The notes beneath the pieces were generated by a model, which made no database searches, was not told where the DNA came from, and saw only the letters and a list, made by a program, of their open reading frames with translations. Below are positions 63,176-64,000 of a DNA stretch of 64,000 nucleotides, in pieces (position 1 is the stretch's first letter; every line of letters starts with the position of its first letter). The position numbers were made by a program, and so were the translations under genes. This DNA comes from Lepidostoma basale (Eukaryota > Arthropoda > Insecta > Trichoptera > Lepidostomatidae), in assembly GCA_022606425.2 (NCBI GenBank), contig JAHDVF020000162.1:186001-250000 (forward strand), written 5' to 3'.

Positions 63176-64000
63176 CAATTCTATGAATTGGTATAATCTA
63201 TTTTAATAATGTTATTTTAATGTAAAATTGTTCTGGCAGGGTGATAACCTATAATATCTTTTGGATTAGACGATTTACTTCAGCTGTTTTAGTTTTTCTC
63301 TGTTATGCTGTGATAGGTAAACATATTCTTACGTACAGCATTAGCTGCCTCAGTTGGAAAAATCCAGTAATATAACATTTCCAAATGGTCTGACGTTCCC
63401 ACGCCAGTGTTTTTTTTTTAATATACTGCTCATTTTAATATAATTATTTGATTTTTGCAGAGATGCCGACGCTAAGGATGATACCAGGAAAGACTCTTTG
63501 AGATAGGGTGAGGAACACGGCTATCCACGATATCTCCAAGGTGGAAGATGTCGTGAGATGGGGCACGCAACGCAAGATACTGGCATGTATGGATCCCACA
63601 CCTCACAATTCTATGAATTGGTATAATCTATTTTAATAATGTTATTTTAATGTAAAATTGTTCTGGCAGGGCGATAACCTATATCTTTTGGATTAGACGA
63701 TTTACTTCAGCTGTTTTAGTTTTTCTCTGAAAAAAAAAATGCTGTGATAGGTAAACATATCCTTACATACAGCATTAGCTGCCTCAGTTGGAAAAATCCA
63801 GTAATATAACATTTCCAAATGTTCTGACGTTCCCACGCCAGTGTTTTTTTTTTAATATACTGCTCATTTTAATATAATTATTTGATTTTTGCAGAGATGC
63901 CGACGCTAAGGATGATACCAGGAAAGACTCTTTGAGATAGGGTGAGGAACACGGCTATCCACGATATCTCCAAGGTGGAAGATGTCGTGAGATGGGGCAC
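63176..64000 (+). repeat. 430 bp tandem duplication running off the window
   Basis: CAATTCTATGAATTGGTATA starts at 63176 and 63606, and the following about 395 bp are almost identical (small changes: 6 bp lost near 63682, an A run gained near 63730). Each unit ends in a family E LINE piece. Confidence 0.95.
63463..63600 (+). mobile_element. LINE family E fragment (first duplicated unit)
   Basis: TTGAGATAGGGTGAGGAACA CGGCTATCCACGATATCTCC corresponds to the GKTLRDRVRNTAIREISKVE region with a stop. A second copy begins at 63893. Confidence 0.7.

Overview
This window looks like an insect nuclear genome, most likely a moth or butterfly. The reasons are spliced genes with GT..AG introns, an insect-type UDP-glycosyltransferase, a local family of C2H2 zinc-finger genes, and a very high load of animal transposons (RTE-type and CR1/jockey-type LINEs, hAT, mariner, pogo-like and P-element-like DNA elements, a Penelope-like fragment, solo LTRs and a tRNA-derived SINE). 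The order is inferred from general appearance, not from a database search. No bacterial-type feature was seen.

Region 1 (1-5.8 kb) is LINE debris. It holds a 959 bp hAT element with a perfect 8 bp target duplication, and an eight-copy 137 bp tandem repeat that runs up to the first coding exon of the glycosyltransferase.

Region 2 (5.8-21.5 kb) is one UDP-glycosyltransferase gene. I could assemble it by hand into eight coding exons (1539 nt, 512 aa) with compatible splice phases and no internal stop. Its introns are filled with LINE fragments, nested LINE insertions, an 11 bp minisatellite and a 1.3 kb higher-order minisatellite. Intron 2 carries a broken second copy of part of exon 3.

Region 3 (21.5-26.5 kb) contains a downstream tandem duplication, LINE fragments, an internally deleted DNA transposon and a 927 bp solo LTR.

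Region 4 (26.5-58.3 kb) is a cluster of five plus-strand, single-exon C2H2 zinc-finger genes: 26521-28356, 40799-41983, the pseudogene 42700-44110, 48802-50271 and 56757-58250. Several zinc-finger relics lie between them. All five share an acidic N-terminal module with repeated Psi-K-x-E sites and arrays of very similar fingers. All have a GTCTATG-type motif, usually paired, about 170-280 bp upstream of the ATG. Between them sit a nearly intact P-element-type THAP transposase with one frameshift, a tandem 361 bp repeat, an inverted pair of LTRs making a 1.8 kb palindrome, a mariner with its catalytic core deleted, and a pogo-like element keeping only its two ends.

Region 5 (58.3-64 kb) is again repeats: the longest RTE-type LINE copy (reverse transcriptase motifs A to C), two hAT-like elements one inside the other, and a 430 bp tandem duplication running off the end.

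The genes likely to work here are the glycosyltransferase (small-molecule conjugation in the endoplasmic reticulum) and three or four zinc-finger proteins (probable DNA-binding regulators). Most of the rest is mobile DNA in various stages of decay. LINE family letters used below (A to H) are my own labels based on shared sequence within the window.
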